This document shows positions 60,801-64,000 of a stretch of DNA of 64,000 nt, one piece after another. This stretch comes from Sphagnum compactum (lineage: Eukaryota; Bryophyta; Sphagnopsida; Sphagnales), in assembly GCA_965153455.1 (NCBI GenBank), contig OZ234502.1, positions 5,125,267-5,189,266 on the forward strand, written 5' to 3'. The translations under genes and the position numbers were made by a program. Under the pieces are notes generated by a model, which was not told the origin of the DNA, did no database searches, and worked only from the letters and a program-made list of their open reading frames with translations. Position 1 is the first letter of the stretch; every line of letters starts with the position of its first letter.

Positions 60801-62602
60801 TTCTCTAGGTCAGCGCTCTGCTGCTCTGTGGCAGGGCTGACTACTGTATCATGAGGAGATACTGCATGCTTGGTTCCCTTCCCTGTCACATATGTCTTGA
60901 CATCTGAGGGAAAGCCAGCTGGTGTTGGAATCGTACGGTCACTTGCTTTCTTAATATCTTCATCACCTGGTGACTTCATCTGAGTGCTACCTCCTTCACT
61001 ACCTTCAACTCCAGACACAAATGCCTTTCCCTTGCGTGCTGAAGTATGCTTTGGACAATAAGCTCGTAAATCAACCTGCAAAACACCATGGAATAAAGTG
61101 GACAGTGAGGTTTCAAGGGAGTTGACACTAAAATCAACAAAATTGTTCACCACCAATATCCAAGACAAATTCCTCAAATTCTAACACTTGACCCCCACCC
61201 CTCTTGTGTACGGTCAAAATAGTTTTGGTATGGGGCTCTTACTTCCTCACTATCCTCCCTGCTAGACACCTCCATCCAAAGCTTTGCTTCTCTGGCACAG
61301 AGAGGATGAAAAGCTGTAGCACATAAACCTGCAAAATAACACAAAACCCATGTCATCCATCATGCATCAGACACACCATGCAGTTCACTTTAAGCCACAA
61401 TATCTGGTATAACCCCTGTTGTGACAGGTGCTGCAATGAGAATCGGCATTGACAGGTTAAGAACTCTAAAAGGTGCGCCACAGGGCCTCCTGATGTGTAC
61501 CATGGCTGCACTGGATGCAAGCACCCTGTTTTTCTTTGCAAACACTGCACAGGAGGCGCCTACGCTCATCACGCACACCCTCCACATTGCGGATGGGCTC
61601 CATAGCTTCCATGTTCCCAATGTATGTCTCTGGCACCCATTGACAGCAAAACAGGTGTGCAAATTTCATGCCCTTCTTGGAAACACCTCCCTTGCTTTCT
61701 GCCTCTGCCACTGGCTTTAATGCCCCACCTCTACCAGGACACAGAACACACTCGCGTGGATCATTGTCTGTCTTCCTCATCACCTTACGAGAGCACCAAG
61801 AACAAAGCCACTGACCCTCAGGCACTTGGCGGACACCATAGCAATCCTGATGCACTGCCACATTGCAAATGTCGCAGAACAAAATCTGATTCATCTCATC
61901 ACTATCACCACCATTGCACACATGGCACAGCTCCTCCTCATCTTCATGGTCGGGTAGTGGTGAGATAACAGTAGTCACCACTTCACCATTCATTTTCTTA
62001 CTCTTCTTGCTGACTGGGCTTGTTGCCAGAATCTTGCGCTTCACACCTTTCACAAACTGCTGTGACACATTCTCTGCTTGGTTGGCATCTTCCTCGGCCC
62101 AAGTGTCAAGGTAATGCCTTCCCAGTGCAGGAATCAATAAGCAGGAGTCTGACACCCTGCCAGCACTGTCAAACAGAGGAAATGTAGTTGGAAGGAGCAG
62201 CTGAATGTCGAGAGTAGTTACCTCCCGGAAATAGTCATCCATCTGCATCCAGAACTGGCCAGGAGTGGAATCCCCAGCAGCATCGTCCACATAATCTCGT
62301 TTCTTACTAGTTGGCCCACCCTCTCGACCCCTAGCTTGAGTCTTTTTGGCCCTGTTTTTCCGCCTGTTGTCCACAGAGCTAGAGATTTTAAGAGAGAGAG
62401 GGTCATCTAGCAAGGGAAGTGCCCCAATGCCAACATGCTCATGCTCATCTCGAAAGGGCGACTTTAAAGCAAGTGCCTTCAGGGCCTGGCTGTAAATATC
62501 AACTCCCCAACCCCGATTATGTACTTTCTGTTGGCTGCTGCCATAGACACTCAGGATCCTTGGAATTTGGTGAGTGCCCCCCTCCGCCCCCCGTCCCATC
62601 AT
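54809..62602 (-). CDS. Twin PHD-zinc knuckle-PHD (PZP) chromatin protein, plant BRPF/JADE-related
   Basis: Sixteen minus-strand exons give 1633 residues: 62602-61501, 61328-61243, 61075-60560, 60330-59896, 59761-59127, 58637-58227, 58057-57481, 57392-57174, 56981-56928, 56624-56553, 56167-56024, 55855-55799, 55702-55643, 55558-55330, 55246-55134, 55000-54809. Phases agree throughout. Module 1: PHD 225-271 (CHVC, CDIC, HQDC, CSWC), knuckle CVLCPGRGGALKP (285-297), extended PHD to about 406 (CSVC, HPLCAREA, YCPKH). Module 2: PHD from about 1231 (CDVC, CDQC, HQDCYG, CQPC), knuckle CAICAGQGGALK, extended PHD to about 1410 (HPSCAR, YCEKH). A basic KKQGRKEK plus alanine-rich stretch, ELERVRLICERICRRE and RLPKGYAYVPVD are plant-family signatures. 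Residues 407-1050 are disordered-looking. PZP modules bind the histone H3 tail and DNA; no bromo or PWWP domain is seen. The intron at 60559-60331 is GC-AG. Flowering-plant homologues, as I recall, have about ten more residues before MMGRGA, so a small upstream exon may exist. Exons 14-16 are least certain. Confidence 0.85.
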
Positions 62603-64000
62603 CTTCTACTGGGGTTCTCCAGTTCAGGAAGTTGATTACTGCCAGAAATACTAGATCCTGCTGGCGACCTCAGACACAGGAGAAACACTGATTGGTGAGA
62701 CCAGGGAACAATAGAGATGTACCAGAACAACACCCATGTCATTTGACTAGTTCACAGATGCAAAGATCATCAGTTCAGGACAGTAAATCAACACACAGCA
62801 TCTAAACAAATTGACAGAAATGCACTTCAACACATTTACTCCCTGTAAAGTTTCTGCATACCAAAGGGGGGGGGGGGTTGTCACTGCCCCAATAGAAGAG
62901 GCCTGCTATTTGTCACTCCTGACAAGCACGAGACAGAAAGAAAATACAACTAAAACATGAAGTAATAGAAAGACCAAACGAATAATTCATCACAAGAAAA
63001 CAACAGCAACAAGCAATCACAGACTCACCATCAGGCACAGAACCCAGTTTGCCTGTTTGATAAAATTCAAGAAAATTTGACACCTGTGATTCAAACCAGT
63101 GAAAACATGAATGGAGCAGGAACCCATGAATTCAATGCAATAGACCACAAACCCCAGAGGTAAACTAAGCCTGTGTTTTCTCCCACCAAGCAACTCTGTT
63201 TGCTTGACTCCTTGCATTACTACATCAACAATCCCACACCCTCTGCATAGCTGGCCCCATGGATAAAGGAACACTCAATGCACACACCCATGGTCTCAGT
63301 GTTTCCGAGCACTGCACGCTTTCCTCTGAGCTTCAGCAGGTGGGCAGAGCTCCTGGTAATCAATTCTATTCTATGGAGAGATCTCACAGGAGCTGCAACT
63401 GGACTTCTTCAAGAAAAAATCTGTGTCACTTCTGGAATCTAGATGGTTTGAGGAGCTCTGATCCAAGCAAGCATCTTGCGACTGAACAAAGAAGGCTGCT
63501 ATGGTGCACCAACAACAAAATAAAGGGAACTGCACTCACAGTTGTGAGCTTCCAAGCACATTCATGTTTTCCAGCTGAACCACTCTTTCTTGTTCAGCAT
63601 GTACTTCCCTGGTCTTCAGGAGATGATGTGCACTATAGAAACCAGGGGATTGTGCTTTGCTTGCTCGCTGAGCTCAGGCACAGCAAGAGCTAGCCAGGGG
63701 CTTGCAGAGCATATATCTATGAGACCACAGAGAAAATCTCCACAACAAACACTTTGGAAGAAACTTGACAATGAGTGCAGAGAGCATGACAATTTAGGGT
63801 AACAACAGGCTGATGTTTCTTCAGACATCTAAGCATTGCAGGTTGCAGAGTGAGAAAAGGTTCCTGCCAGAAAGAGAAGGCTTTCCCTTCTTCTACCACA
63901 TTCACCCACCCTGGCTATGGGTCCCCCATTGCCTGAACATCATAACAGAGACAGTAGTAGCACAGCCCTTCTGACCTCTGGCTCAAAAGCCAGTGCTGTG
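62603..64000 (-). other. 5' flank / leader of the PHD gene
   Basis: Genic-composition DNA with no further recognisable coding exon. The bases just upstream of the start read GTAG then AAG ATG ATG on the minus strand, so a splice acceptor may lie directly before the start and 5' exons may continue here or past the window edge. A G12 run occurs at about 62867-62878. Plus-strand frames (63259-63802) have no family resemblance. Confidence 0.45.

Noticed and set aside
63259-63802. Plus-strand 144- and 70-codon frames at the right edge
   Set aside because: No domain or repeat identity, and they oppose the likely 5' leader of the PHD gene.

Overview
The window looks like nuclear DNA of a land plant. 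It holds three multi-exon genes in moderately GC-rich islands, separated by long, very AT-rich, gene-poor stretches full of decayed transposons, tandem duplications and simple repeats. The plant assignment rests on a class II trehalose-phosphate synthase-like gene with two coding introns, a type II AHL (AT-hook plus PPC/DUF296) gene, a twin PHD/zinc-knuckle/PHD gene with plant-specific flanking motifs, and TTTAGGG-type telomere-like motifs. The lineage within land plants cannot be fixed from the sequence. No bacterial, organellar, CRISPR or rRNA feature was seen.

Layout: 1-24170 is a transposon desert. It contains a short non-autonomous Helitron (2721-3059), a tRNA-like SINE-type head between GGTA/TACC arms (about 4650-4965), two decayed coding relics (about 5330-5790 and 9500-10970), a ~371 bp diverged tandem duplication, a polypurine tract, a small TIR element (21557-21762) and a perfect 2x53 bp duplication. 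At 24171-24484 a MULE-type element with ~80 bp terminal inverted repeats and a matching target duplication lies just upstream of the first gene. 24700-30350 is the TPS locus: an ACGT-box-rich promoter, a long leader with several upstream ORFs, three coding exons and a 3' flank. 30400-37000 is AT-rich desert with a 3x70 bp tandem repeat. 37000-45700 is the AHL locus: GA/telobox promoter, long non-coding 5' region, five coding exons with a 2 kb last intron, and four copies of an unrecognised repeat family spread through the locus. 45700-53000 is AT-rich desert. 53020-54200 is a broken hAT-like transposase. 54200-64000 is the PHD gene on the minus strand, modelled as 16 exons and 1633 residues, with its 5' end near the right edge.

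The three genes are regulatory: a sugar-signalling protein of the trehalose-6-phosphate family, an AT-hook chromatin protein and a histone-reader-type PHD protein. Nothing indicates that they work as one pathway; their adjacency looks incidental. All exon boundaries were read by eye from splice signals, reading-frame continuity and family resemblance.
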